A stretch of 64,000 nucleotides of DNA from SZUA-181 sp964601765 (GTDB taxonomy: Bacteria > Pseudomonadota > Zetaproteobacteria > Mariprofundales > Mariprofundaceae): contig CAZROR010000001.1 in the NCBI GenBank assembly GCA_964601765.1, positions 43,262 through 107,261 on the forward strand, read 5' to 3'. The notes beneath the pieces were generated by a model. That model was not told where the DNA came from, did no database searches, and saw only the letters and a list, made by a program, of their open reading frames with translations. A program made the position numbers and the translations under genes. Below, piece by piece: positions 1 to 7,654 of this stretch (position 1 is the first letter of the stretch; every line of letters begins with the position of its first letter).

Positions 1-423
1 GGTATCCTTATCCAGGTCACTTAACAGCTCTGCGGCCAGCCGGCTCATTCTGGCCTCGGTGTAGCGCATGGCTGCGGGGGAATCACCATCCATGGAGCCG
101 AAGTTGCCCTGACCATCTACGAGCAGGTAGCGCATGCTCCAGTCCTGCGCCATGCGTACGAGCGCGTCGTAAACAGCCGTATCGCCGTGCGGATGGTATT
201 TGCCAATCACGTCACCGACGACTCGGGCCGATTTCTTATATGGCTTGTCATGCGTTGAACCGAGATCCTGCATGGCGTAGAGAATGCGACGGTGAACGGG
301 CTTCAGACCATCCCTGGCATCGGGCAATGCACGTCCGATAATGACGCTCATCGCATAATCAAGATAGGAGCGCCGCATCTCATCCTCAATGAGGACAGGA
401 ATCGCGGTATTCAATTGTTCCAT
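1..423 (-). CDS. gyrA: DNA gyrase subunit A, N-terminal part (cut by window edge)
   Basis: The 141 visible residues are the N-terminus of the DNA-breaking subunit of gyrase, which introduces negative supercoils using ATP supplied by GyrB. Seen: the opening SYLDYAMSVI-GRALPDARDG block, HRRILYAM, and AAMRYTEAR, which carries the catalytic tyrosine (Tyr122 of E. coli). The quinolone-resistance region reads HGDTAVYDALV, so E. coli Ser83 is a threonine here; Thr at this site is natural in some genera (for example Pseudomonas) and need not mean resistance. ParC is the main alternative, but the close match to GyrA favours gyrA. ATG at 423 has a GGGGGA ribosome site about 9 bases upstream. The rest lies left of the window. 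Confidence 0.9.
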   Translation of the reverse strand, partial: MEQLNTAIPVLIEDEMRRSYLDYAMSVIIGRALPDARDGLKPVHRRILYAMQDLGSTHDKPYKKSARVVGDVIGKYHPHGDTAVYDALVRMAQDWSMRYLLVDGQGNFGSMDGDSPAAMRYTEARMSRLAAELLSDLDKDT

Positions 424-455
424 GGCAGGCTATCCCCCTGTATCGTGGCCGAAAC

Positions 456-532
456 TGGTGCCCTCGGCAGGACTCGAACCTGCGGCCTACGGTTTAGGAA
501 ACCGTTGCTCTATCCAGCTGAGCTACGAAGGC
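456..532 (-). tRNA. tRNA-Arg (anticodon CCT)
   Basis: The complement folds as a full cloverleaf. The acceptor stem GCCTTCG pairs with CGAGGGC (one G-T pair). The anticodon stem is ACGGT/ACCGT with loop TTCCTAA, giving anticodon CCT, which reads the arginine codon AGG. The T-arm contains GGTTCGAGTCC. The 3' CCA is encoded (456-458). It sits between gyrA and rpoS on the same strand. Confidence 0.95.
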
Positions 533-545
533 GAATGGCGTTGCA

Positions 546-551
546 ATCATA
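546..551 (-). promoter_or_regulatory. probable -10 box of tRNA-Arg
   Basis: TATGAT (one mismatch from TATAAT) on the minus strand, 13 bases before the mature 5' end of the tRNA. No convincing -35 box lies 17 bases upstream. It falls inside a weak hairpin (GGCGTT...AACGCC, 537-556). Confidence 0.4.
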
Positions 552-600
552 ACGCCAACCTGGGCTGGAGGCGACTACGAAAGGGGATTCAGACGCGCCT

Positions 601-1449
601 TCAGAGCATCTCGTCGCGTGTAAGCCTTGCCTCCCTGATGAACTGTTTCAGCTTCTGAAGCGCCCCGACCTGAATCTGGCGAATACGCTCACGCGTTACG
701 CCAAGATGCCGTCCGATGGCCTCCAGCGTCCACGGGTCATCATCCGAATCAAGACCGAAACGCAAGCAAACGACATCGCGCTCCTTGTCCGATAGATGGG
801 AAAGCCATGTCTGGATGAGATCATGACGCACGCTGTTGTCCAGATGATCATCCGGCGGCTCGGCGTGCTCATCCTCAGTAACGTCATACAGGGTGAAGTC
901 ACCTTCTGCATGCAGTAACTGATCTGTACTCTCCATATGTGTATTCACCCCCTGGAGATCCTGTACGCGCTGCTCGCTTTTCCCCATATATTCGGCAATT
1001 TCATGTGTATCCGGCTCCCGGCCGAGACGGGCACGCAACATGTTTGTGGCGCGCAACATGGCATTGTATTCCTTGCTGACGTGCACAGGCAGGCGAATGG
1101 TGCGCGACTGGTTCATGATGGCACGTTCAATCGACTGCCGTATCCACCAGGTGGCATAGGTTGAAAATCGGCAACCATGCGCAACATCGAACTTGTCGAC
1201 GGCCCGCATTAGACCGATGTTGCCTTCCTCGATCAGATCGGAAAGCGGCAGGCCGCGCTTTACATAGCGACGGGCAATTTTCACGACAAGCCTGAGATTG
1301 CACTGAATCATGCGCTGGCGTGCGGCCTGGTCCCCGCGTGCAATCTGCTCCGCTAACGCCACCTCTTCCTCGGCAGACAACAGCTTGAAGCGTGAAATTT
1401 CACGCATATATAGACTCATCGGGTTCATGCTGACAGGCTTCATGGGCAT
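601..1449 (-). CDS. rpoS: RNA polymerase sigma factor RpoS (sigma-38)
   Basis: A 282-residue primary-like sigma factor lacking region 1.1. Seen in order: region 1.2 (MSLYMREISRFKLLSAEEE), region 2 with NLRLVVKIARRYVKRGL, DLIEEGNIGLMRAVDKFD and FSTYATWWIRQSIERAIM, region 3, and region 4 with the helix-turn-helix LGVTRERIRQIQ. The short N-terminus and the nlpD neighbour identify RpoS rather than RpoD; RpoH is less likely. It controls stationary-phase and general stress genes. The start is 15 bases after the nlpD stop; in-frame ATGs at 1443 and 1428 are alternatives. In other bacteria rpoS is often read from promoters inside nlpD, and the same arrangement is possible here. Confidence 0.92.
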   Translation of the reverse strand: MPMKPVSMNPMSLYMREISRFKLLSAEEEVALAEQIARGDQAARQRMIQCNLRLVVKIARRYVKRGLPLSDLIEEGNIGLMRAVDKFDVAHGCRFSTYATWWIRQSIERAIMNQSRTIRLPVHVSKEYNAMLRATNMLRARLGREPDTHEIAEYMGKSEQRVQDLQGVNTHMESTDQLLHAEGDFTLYDVTEDEHAEPPDDHLDNSVRHDLIQTWLSHLSDKERDVVCLRFGLDSDDDPWTLEAIGRHLGVTRERIRQIQVGALQKLKQFIREARLTRDEML

Positions 1450-1464
1450 CTCGTGCGCAGCATA

Positions 1465-2235
1465 TCAGGGAAGATAGGAGAGTGGGTCAACCGGTATTGA
1501 CCCACGCCTGATCTCAAAGTGCAGATGTGGGGCTGTGGCACGTCCCGTCTTGCCAACATGTGCAATGACCTGACCGGCCTTCACCCGGTCACCCTTGCGG
1601 ACAAGATTACGCTGATTATGCGCATAGGCCGTAAACTGGTTATGCCGATGGCGCAAGATAATGAGCTTGCCATAGCCAGCCAGACGGCTATCCGCATAGA
1701 CAACCGTACCGGTGGCAGCTGCATGGATCGGAGCTCCCTCCGGAGCTGCGATATCAATTCCATCATGCATACGCCGTCCTCGATGGCCAAAACGGCTGGT
1801 GATTTTGCCCTTGACCGGCCACTGCAACCGGACAAATGATGCCTTCCCGGCTGCTCGTGACGACTTTCTTGTTGCCTTCCTGTGATGACTGTTCCTCTTT
1901 TTGGCAACAGCGGCATGGTGCGGCCGTGGTTTTGCATGTGCCTGTTTTTTGCGTGTCTGCGGAATCGGCAGGTAGGCAGGTGCAGGAGCTGATCGCCACA
2001 GGTAAATACGCTGCCCGACATAAATCGTGTATGGTGCGCGGATATGGTTCCGGCGTGCAAGCACCCGGAAGTCCACGCCATGTGCCTTGCCGATGCCATA
2101 CAGCGTTTCTCCCGGCCGGACAATATGAACGGCATGCCGTCCCACCCCGTAGCCGGGTAGCTGTATCTTCATGCAGCCACTCAGCATTGCCAGAAGCAAC
2201 AGCCCGGAGAAAATGGAAAGCCTTTGCACGGACAT
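1465..2235 (-). CDS. nlpD: NlpD-type lipoprotein, LysM + M23 peptidase
   Basis: 256 residues. It has a lipoprotein signal (lipobox LSGC near residue 21), a LysM peptidoglycan-binding domain (about 40-85, HIVRPGETLYGIGKAHGVD), a basic His/Lys-rich linker (about 95-140), and a C-terminal LytM/M23 domain. Unlike E. coli NlpD, an inactive amidase activator, this copy keeps the zinc-ligand pattern HDGID, AYAH and HLHFE, so it may be an active endopeptidase. ATG 2235 is chosen because it begins directly with the lipoprotein signal. It lies downstream of yqaA and just before rpoS, the usual pcm-yqaA-nlpD-rpoS order. Confidence 0.88.
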   Translation of the reverse strand: MSVQRLSIFSGLLLLAMLSGCMKIQLPGYGVGRHAVHIVRPGETLYGIGKAHGVDFRVLARRNHIRAPYTIYVGQRIYLWRSAPAPAYLPIPQTRKKQAHAKPRPHHAAVAKKRNSHHRKATRKSSRAAGKASFVRLQWPVKGKITSRFGHRGRRMHDGIDIAAPEGAPIHAAATGTVVYADSRLAGYGKLIILRHRHNQFTAYAHNQRNLVRKGDRVKAGQVIAHVGKTGRATAPHLHFEIRRGSIPVDPLSYLP

Positions 2236-2249
2236 CAATCCACAGCCTT

Positions 2250-2912
2250 TTACTTCCATAGCCAGAGACCAACAAAGCCCATAATGACAAGCAATACAAC
2301 TGCCACTGTCATAAGCTCGAAATGCCGCTCGACAATTCCACGCAGGCGCATACCTCCCCAGCGCAGCAATGCCCCCTCCAGATAAAAGCGAGCCGCACGC
2401 GAGGCAAGGCATGCCAACAGAAAAGCGATAAACGGCATGTGAAAGGCCCCGGCGGCAATCGTAATGACCTTGAACGGGATAGGTGAAAATCCCGCAACGA
2501 GCACAACCCCGATGCCATATTCCAAAAACAGTGCCTGCACGTGATTGAATTGCGCCATGGCGCCGTAAAAACGGAGCAGAGGCTCGGCGACACCGACAAA
2601 CAGAAACATGCCAATGCAAAAACCTATTGCAGCACCCATGACGGATCCTGCTGTTGAAATGGCGGCAAAGCGCAGCGACATCGCTGGCCGGCCGAGTGCC
2701 AGGGCAATAAGCAGGACATCGGGCGGGATCGGAAAAACGCTGGCCTCAATAACAGCGATGAAAAACAGAGCCCACTGCGCCTGCGGATGATCTGCCAGGG
2801 AAAGCGTCCATACATAGGCACGGCGAAGCCACGAACGCTTGGGCCCCGGTGCCTCGCAGGCCTTACTGTTGATGCCGCACTCCGGCAACGAGAGGCACAA
2901 AGCAGCAGTCAT
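2250..2912 (-). CDS. yqaA: YqaA/DedA-like membrane protein (VTT domain)
   Basis: About 220 residues with several hydrophobic segments and the DedA/VTT hallmarks: an acidic residue plus proline in the re-entrant part (IEASVFPIPPDVLLIALAL) and the second loop GFSPIPFKVITIAAGAF. DedA-family proteins are proposed lipid scramblases or transporters needed for envelope integrity; the YqaA branch has no fixed substrate. The reading frame is open back to a GTG at 2942 inside pcm. ATG 2912 is chosen because GAAGAG precedes it by about 8 bases. The gene therefore overlaps the 3' end of pcm by about 50 bases in another frame. Confidence 0.8.
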   Translation of the reverse strand: MTAALCLSLPECGINSKACEAPGPKRSWLRRAYVWTLSLADHPQAQWALFFIAVIEASVFPIPPDVLLIALALGRPAMSLRFAAISTAGSVMGAAIGFCIGMFLFVGVAEPLLRFYGAMAQFNHVQALFLEYGIGVVLVAGFSPIPFKVITIAAGAFHMPFIAFLLACLASRAARFYLEGALLRWGGMRLRGIVERHFELMTVAVVLLVIMGFVGLWLWK

Positions 2913-3537
2913 CGAAATGCTCTTCGGTGACATGGCTGCCACGTCGCGTCAGCCTTACAAGCATATGCCGCCCATCACCCCCTACGGGCATGACAAGCAC
3001 ACCACCATCCCGCAGCTGCCGCAGCCAGGCATCCGGCACCTGCTCACCACCAGCCGCAGCGAGAATGGCATCGAATGGGGCATATTCCTCCCACCCAAGC
3101 GTTCCATCCGCACATTTCAGCATGACATTCGCGTGCCGGGCAGCGCGCAGGTTGGCACGTGCGCGTTCAAGCAGTGTCGGGATACGCTCGATGCTGTATA
3201 CCCGACGACACAGACGTGAAAGCACCGCTGTCTGGTAGCCGCAGCCCGTCCCGATTTCCAGCACACGCTCATGTCCCTGAAGTTGCAGCAGCTGCGTCAT
3301 TCTGGCCACCATATATGGCTGCGAGATCGTCTGTCCGGCCCCTATAGGCAGGGATTTGTCAAGATAGGCGTGCCCTGACAGGGCTGCGTCAACAAACAGA
3401 TGACGCGGCACCTCCTCCATGGCCGCGATCACCCGCTTGTCCGAAATGCCCCGCGCCACAAGCTGCTCGGCAATCATGCGCCGCCGTGGCCGACTGTAGG
3501 TCGGTTCCGTCCGTTGCGGACTCACCACCCGGTACAA
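2863..3537 (-). CDS. pcm: Protein-L-isoaspartate O-methyltransferase
   Basis: 224 residues. It repairs isoaspartyl damage in aged proteins by SAM-dependent methylation in the cytoplasm. Seen: MIAEQLVARGI, VPRHLFVD, the substrate loop PIGAGQTISQPYMVA, SAM motif I VLEIGTGCGYQ, and the C-terminal strand. The start is uncertain: the open frame begins at a TTG (3537), two GTG codons follow at once, and ATG 3477 (MIAEQLV) would remove 20 residues. tRNA-Pro ends 13 bases upstream. SurE, often upstream of pcm, is absent. Confidence 0.9.
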   Translation of the reverse strand: MYRVVSPQRTEPTYSRPRRRMIAEQLVARGISDKRVIAAMEEVPRHLFVDAALSGHAYLDKSLPIGAGQTISQPYMVARMTQLLQLQGHERVLEIGTGCGYQTAVLSRLCRRVYSIERIPTLLERARANLRAARHANVMLKCADGTLGWEEYAPFDAILAAAGGEQVPDAWLRQLRDGGVLVMPVGGDGRHMLVRLTRRGSHVTEEHFDDCCFVPLVAGVRHQQ

Positions 3538-3549
3538 CCGGCAAGAAAA

Positions 3550-3626
3550 TGGTCGGGACGAGAGGATTTGAACCTCCGACCACCAGTCCCCCAGACTGGT
3601 GCGCTACCAGGCTGCGCTACGTCCCG
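3550..3626 (-). tRNA. tRNA-Pro (anticodon GGG)
   Basis: The complement gives acceptor stem CGGGACG/CGTCCCG, D-arm AGCGCAGCCTGGTAGCGC, anticodon stem CCAGT/ACTGG with loop CTGGGGG (anticodon GGG, codon CCC), and T-arm GGTTCAAATCC. CCA is encoded at 3550-3552. It lies between the merR gene and pcm on the same strand, an order common in proteobacteria (ihfA-merR-tRNA-Pro). Confidence 0.95.
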
Positions 3627-3641
3627 TTGCATACATGCCGC

Positions 3642-3647
3642 ACTATA
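3642..3647 (-). promoter_or_regulatory. probable -10 box of tRNA-Pro
   Basis: TATAGT on the minus strand, 15 bases before the tRNA 5' end, is one mismatch from TATAAT. No strong -35 is seen. Apart from this the stretch 3627-3739 holds nothing recognisable. Confidence 0.4.
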
Positions 3648-3739
3648 CACAAGCCACCTGCGAACGAAATCCTGCCTGAAATACATGACGCTGCATGCCG
3701 GACCATATGGTGACGGCAGATCTCCGCGTGGTGGCGTCT

Positions 3740-4123
3740 TTATTCCTGGGCGTCAAGCAGATCGCGTATGGCGCATAGCTCCTTTCGCAGCAATTCCAGC
3801 TCGGAGCGGAAAGAATTCTGCCCCGCCATCTCCTTGATGTCACCATCCTGTAAACGCTTCCTTGCTCCTTTGATGGTGAAGTTCAGATCGTACAGAAGAT
3901 GCTTGATTTTCAGAATTGCAATAACATCTCGCTGGCGGTAAAAGCGCCGGTTGCCGTTCTTTTTGACCGGCCGGATATGGCGGAATTCAGTTTCCCAGTA
4001 GCGCAAAACATGGGGTTCAACTCCGCATATCTCACTGACTTCACGAATAGTAAAAAAAAGCTTGTCGGGCAGCTCCGGTCTGCTGAAGGCTGATGGCAGC
4101 TCCAGCTGATCCGTTGATGTCAT
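3740..4123 (-). CDS. MerR-family transcriptional regulator
   Basis: 127 residues: an N-terminal winged helix FTIREVSEICGVEPHVLRYW, then the wing with NRRFYRQRDVIAILKIKHLL, and a short C-terminal coiled coil (about 95-125) without a cysteine metal site. This is the small MerR-like regulator that usually sits next to ihfA and tRNA-Pro in proteobacteria; its ligand is unknown. Its ATG overlaps the ihfA stop by 4 bases (ATGA), so the two are translationally coupled. Confidence 0.85.
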   Translation of the reverse strand: MTSTDQLELPSAFSRPELPDKLFFTIREVSEICGVEPHVLRYWETEFRHIRPVKKNGNRRFYRQRDVIAILKIKHLLYDLNFTIKGARKRLQDGDIKEMAGQNSFRSELELLRKELCAIRDLLDAQE

Positions 4124-4404
4124 TCAGCCGCCTCGTTCAAATGCTGCTTCAGCAACTGGCTGGCACGGAAGGTGACGACCCGGCGGGGTGTAATCATGAT
4201 TTCCTCACCGGTCTTCGGGTTGCGGCCGCGCCTTGTCCGCTTGTCGCGTAACATAAAGCTGCCAAAACCGGAAATCTTTACATCCTCGCCGCGTGCCAGC
4301 GTATTCCGCATGCTGTCCAGAATAAAATCGACCATTTGTGCGGACTCGCTCTTGGACAGCCCAACTCGTGCGTGGACGATTTCTGCAATCTCGGCCTTCG
4401 TCAT
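4120..4404 (-). CDS. ihfA: Integration host factor subunit alpha
   Basis: 94 residues, the normal length. HU/IHF fold with MTKAEIAEIV at the start, the dimer core, and the DNA-bending arm GRNPKTGEEIMITPRRVVTFRAS, whose tip carries the RNPKTG motif. IHF bends DNA sharply in promoters, origins and recombination sites. The link to merR supports alpha rather than beta. A run GGGGG lies 5-10 bases before the chosen ATG. Confidence 0.93.
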   Translation of the reverse strand: MTKAEIAEIVHARVGLSKSESAQMVDFILDSMRNTLARGEDVKISGFGSFMLRDKRTRRGRNPKTGEEIMITPRRVVTFRASQLLKQHLNEAAE

Positions 4405-4464
4405 GACATCCCCCGGAAAAGCTGGCATATAGCGAAATTTAGCGGAACGAAACACTTCATGCCA

Positions 4465-5160
4465 TCAAAAGACGCAACTCTCAAGCCGCCCCTCGTGTAG
4501 ACGCAATACCCTATCGCTCTCGCGTGCAAAACGCATGCTGTGTGTCACCATCATGACAGCCGCACCCTCCTCACGACATAGCTGCCGCATGGCAGCAAAA
4601 ACCTCGGCTGCCGTGTGCTCATCGAGATTTCCCGTTGGCTCATCCGCCAAAAGCAACCGTGGCCTGCCTACCAGCGCCCGTGCCACGGCTACACGCTGCG
4701 CCTCGCCCCCGGACAGGCGCCCGGGCCGGTGATTCAGGCGTGTGCCCAGCCCAAGTTTGCGCAGCAGGCTGGTAGCACGCTCCTCCGCCCCGGTACGTGG
4801 CTGTCGTCTGATCAGAAGCGGTAACATGACATTCTCCACGGCATCCAGCTCCGGGATCAGATGGTGCGCCTGGTAGACAAAACCAATATGACGGTTCCGA
4901 ATGTGAGCTGCCTCATTGCCACCAAGAGAAAACAGCGCCTTTCCGGCCAGCACAGCACTTCCCGCATCAGCGGGCTCCAGGGTGCCCAGTACATGTAGCA
5001 GCGTGCTCTTGCCAGAGCCGGATTCACCCACAATGGCCAGAAATTCACCTTCGGCAAGCTGGAAATCAACACCGCACAGCACGTGAATCGGCCCGGTCGG
5101 GAAGGCAAAGCTCTTCTTCAGGCCAGTTACATCGAGAAGTGTTGAAGCGGCCCCGGTCAT
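4465..5160 (-). CDS. lolD: Lipoprotein-releasing ABC transporter ATPase LolD
   Basis: About 231 residues. ATPase of the LolCDE complex, which extracts outer-membrane lipoproteins from the inner membrane and hands them to LolA. Seen: Walker A GESGSGKST, Q-loop VYQAHHLIPELDAVENV, signature LSGGEAQR, Walker B LLLADEPTGNLD and switch MVTH. The frame is open to a GTG at 5190; ATG 5160 is preferred (AGGGG about 10 bases upstream). It is the last gene of the lolC operon but is separated from lolC by a cyclic-nucleotide-binding gene. Confidence 0.9.
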   Translation of the reverse strand: MTGAASTLLDVTGLKKSFAFPTGPIHVLCGVDFQLAEGEFLAIVGESGSGKSTLLHVLGTLEPADAGSAVLAGKALFSLGGNEAAHIRNRHIGFVYQAHHLIPELDAVENVMLPLLIRRQPRTGAEERATSLLRKLGLGTRLNHRPGRLSGGEAQRVAVARALVGRPRLLLADEPTGNLDEHTAAEVFAAMRQLCREEGAAVMMVTHSMRFARESDRVLRLHEGRLESCVF

Positions 5161-5200
5161 CTCCACGCATCCCCTGAGGTCAGGCTCCACATGACACTGT

Positions 5201-6406
5201 TCATCCCTGCTGTTCCGTCAGCGTCTTGATAGTACTTTGTACACGCTTCTTCAGATATGCTTCAACAACATCCCGTATCCTTGGATAATCCTTGACAATT
5301 TTATCAAAGTCTGTGCGGGAAAGCTCCATGAGTTCTACCGTGCCCTTGGCCCGTACTGTTGCCGTCCTCGGCCGGCCCGTAAGCAGCGCAACCTCTCCAA
5401 AAAAATCTCCGGCACGCATGCTACCAAGCGGTACTTGTCGCCTCTTTTTCCTGTCCAGTACGAATACCTGCACTTCCCCTGAACGAATAAGGTAAAACGT
5501 ATCGCCGATATCTCCCTCACGAACGATGCAATCACCATCCGCAAATGTACGCAATCTGAAATGTTGGATCAGCTCAAATCGCACCTTGTCCGGTATCCCC
5601 TCGAATACAGGGGTAATTGCAAGTACCTGGGCAAGTACGCGCTGCTTGTAGAATTCCTCGGCCACAGAGCGAATGGAAGGGAATTTAGCTACCCAATCGT
5701 CAAACGTGGCGCGGTCGACCATCAGTACACAGGCATCCGTCCCGGCACGCGCCGCATGCGTATGGCGAGAACGTGACATGAAGCCGACCTCACCAAAGAA
5801 ATCTCCCTCACCAAGAAGCGAGAAAACCTTGACCTGTCCGGAAGCATCCGCCGCCTCCAGCAGAATTTCGCCCATACCAACCAAATATAGGGTATCACCC
5901 GTATCGCCCTGTCTGAAAACAAACTCATCCTTGGCGAGCATGCGAAGCCTAAGAGACTTGATGAAGGCGTCCAGTTCCTCTCCAGACAATCCGGAGAGCA
6001 ATGGCGTGCGTGTAATCCGCGGCCTGGGTTGTGGTATCCCGGCGGCAGGGGAAGTCAACGCACCGGTCTGACTCATGGCCCAATCATCCCCACGCTCCTT
6101 GGAAAGGCGTTTTAACTGCTCCCTGACTTCAGTCTGGGACGGGTCAAGGCGCATGATGATCTTGTCAATCGCAATGGCTTGCACGGCCATGCCCTGCTCG
6201 GCATAAGTCTTCGCAATCTGGATATATTCCTTCACGGCACCAGGCACATCACCTGTCTTCTCGAGCAGCTCGGCAATCTTGATACGGATGCGCATATCAT
6301 CGGGTCTGGCCTTGTGCAGCTCGGTAAACAGCTCCAGGGCCTTCTCGAACCGCCCTGCCATGAGCGCCCTATTGGCCTGACTGCGTAACGCCCCGCTATT
6401 TACCAT
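5201..6406 (-). CDS. Protein with TPR-like N-terminus and two cyclic-nucleotide-binding domains
   Basis: 401 residues, no signal peptide or membrane segment. Helical TPR-like repeats (about 10-100), a linker, then two CNBD/cNMP folds (about 135-250 and 262-385). The second phosphate-binding cassette is canonical (FFGEVALLTGRPRTATVRA, with the phosphate-binding Arg). The first is degenerate (FFGEVGFMSRSRHTHAARA: His where that Arg is expected). There is no DNA-binding or enzyme domain, so it is probably a cyclic-nucleotide-controlled scaffold or adaptor. It is wedged between lolC (9 bases away) and lolD (40 bases), so it is co-transcribed with the lipoprotein exporter. An upstream GTG at 6409 is the alternative start. 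Confidence 0.75.
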   Translation of the reverse strand: MVNSGALRSQANRALMAGRFEKALELFTELHKARPDDMRIRIKIAELLEKTGDVPGAVKEYIQIAKTYAEQGMAVQAIAIDKIIMRLDPSQTEVREQLKRLSKERGDDWAMSQTGALTSPAAGIPQPRPRITRTPLLSGLSGEELDAFIKSLRLRMLAKDEFVFRQGDTGDTLYLVGMGEILLEAADASGQVKVFSLLGEGDFFGEVGFMSRSRHTHAARAGTDACVLMVDRATFDDWVAKFPSIRSVAEEFYKQRVLAQVLAITPVFEGIPDKVRFELIQHFRLRTFADGDCIVREGDIGDTFYLIRSGEVQVFVLDRKKRRQVPLGSMRAGDFFGEVALLTGRPRTATVRAKGTVELMELSRTDFDKIVKDYPRIRDVVEAYLKKRVQSTIKTLTEQQG

Positions 6407-6415
6407 CACATTCGC

Positions 6416-7651
6416 CTATTCATAGCGCAGGGCATCTGCCGGTGGGATGCCAGCAGCGCGCCACGCCGGATAGAATGTAGCCGCCATACCCATACAAAAG
6501 CTCGTGATGATCACGATGGAAACAGACACGGGATCGATGATGGAGGGCACATGGTCGATATAATAAACGTCCCCGGACAGAATTGTTATGCCAGTCACGC
6601 GTTCCACCCAAGCCAGCATCGTATCGAGCTCCGAGGCCAGCAGCAGGCCAAAAAAAGCCCCAAGCCCGGTTCCTGCGCCAGTCAACAGAGCACCCATGCT
6701 CAGGAATACGCCCATGATTGACCCACGGGTTGCACCGACCGTTTTCAGGATGGCAATTTCCTTGCGCCGCTCCATAACGACCATCACAAGTGATGACACC
6801 ATATTGAACACTGCGACAAGCACAATCAGAGACAGAATGACACCCATGACAACGCGCTCCATGCGCAAGGCATGGAAAAAGGAACGGTGACGCTGCATCC
6901 AGTCAATCACCCAAGTGCCGGGCGGAAACATATGGCGGGCGACTTCTGCAACGGCACGTGCCTGATCGCGGTCGGCCAGATGCAGCGCGATCCCGGAAAT
7001 GCTATCACCCATGCGGCTCAGGCGCTGTACGGCAGCAAGCGGTGCCATGATGAGACCAATGTCGTATTCATAGAAGCCGGAATCAAAAATGCCAGCCAAC
7101 CGGAAGGCCCGCATGCGCGGCGCGATGCCTCCGGGGCCAATGCCTGATGCAGGGGAGAGCAGACGAATGCGATCACCGACCTGCACGCCCAGTTTCCGCG
7201 CCAGGTCCTTGCCCATGACGATCTGGAAAATATCGTCATCCGACGCATGCGGGTAGCGCCCCTGAACAATATGTGCGGCGAGTTGGTGTTCACGCGAGAA
7301 ATCCACGCCTTTCAAGATAGCGCCGGCAGCCTGTGTACCGACTGCTGCAAGCACCTGTGATGCAACATAGGGGGCTGCCTGTACCACGCCAGGTAATTTG
7401 CCAGCCTGTACCAGCCAGGTGCGCCAGTCTGCAATGCGTTCTCCCGGCCCCTGGATGTCCACATGTGAGGAAAAGCCGAGGATGCGGTCCTTCAACTCCG
7501 TATCAAAGCCATACATGACGGAAAGTACGACGATGAGTGCCGCCACACCAATGGCCACACCAATACCGGAGCTCCAGCCCACGAGTGAAACAAAACGCTC
7601 TTCGCGCCTTGAACGCAGATAACGTATGGCGAGCATAAATTCGTAGCGCAT
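6416..7651 (-). CDS. lolC: Lipoprotein-releasing ABC transporter permease LolC/LolE
   Basis: 411 residues with the MacB/LolC layout: one N-terminal membrane helix (about 25-48, GIGVAIGVAALIVVLSV), a large periplasmic domain, then three helices in the C-terminal 150 residues. The start MRYEFMLAIRYLRSRREERFVS is typical of LolC/E. Only one permease gene is present, so either LolE is elsewhere or this subunit works as a LolF-like homodimer. It follows the antiporter gene after 3 bases. Confidence 0.9.
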   Translation of the reverse strand: MRYEFMLAIRYLRSRREERFVSLVGWSSGIGVAIGVAALIVVLSVMYGFDTELKDRILGFSSHVDIQGPGERIADWRTWLVQAGKLPGVVQAAPYVASQVLAAVGTQAAGAILKGVDFSREHQLAAHIVQGRYPHASDDDIFQIVMGKDLARKLGVQVGDRIRLLSPASGIGPGGIAPRMRAFRLAGIFDSGFYEYDIGLIMAPLAAVQRLSRMGDSISGIALHLADRDQARAVAEVARHMFPPGTWVIDWMQRHRSFFHALRMERVVMGVILSLIVLVAVFNMVSSLVMVVMERRKEIAILKTVGATRGSIMGVFLSMGALLTGAGTGLGAFFGLLLASELDTMLAWVERVTGITILSGDVYYIDHVPSIIDPVSVSIVIITSFCMGMAATFYPAWRAAGIPPADALRYE

Positions 7652-7654
7652 GCG

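Noticed and set aside
537..556. GGCGTT/AACGCC hairpin as an rpoS terminator
   Set aside because: Only 6 pairs, no T-run, and it overlaps the likely tRNA-Arg -10 box.
1450..1470. TGATATGCT just before rpoS as another leaderless promoter
   Set aside because: The spacing is 9 bases rather than 6-7, and it includes the nlpD stop codon; chance cannot be excluded.
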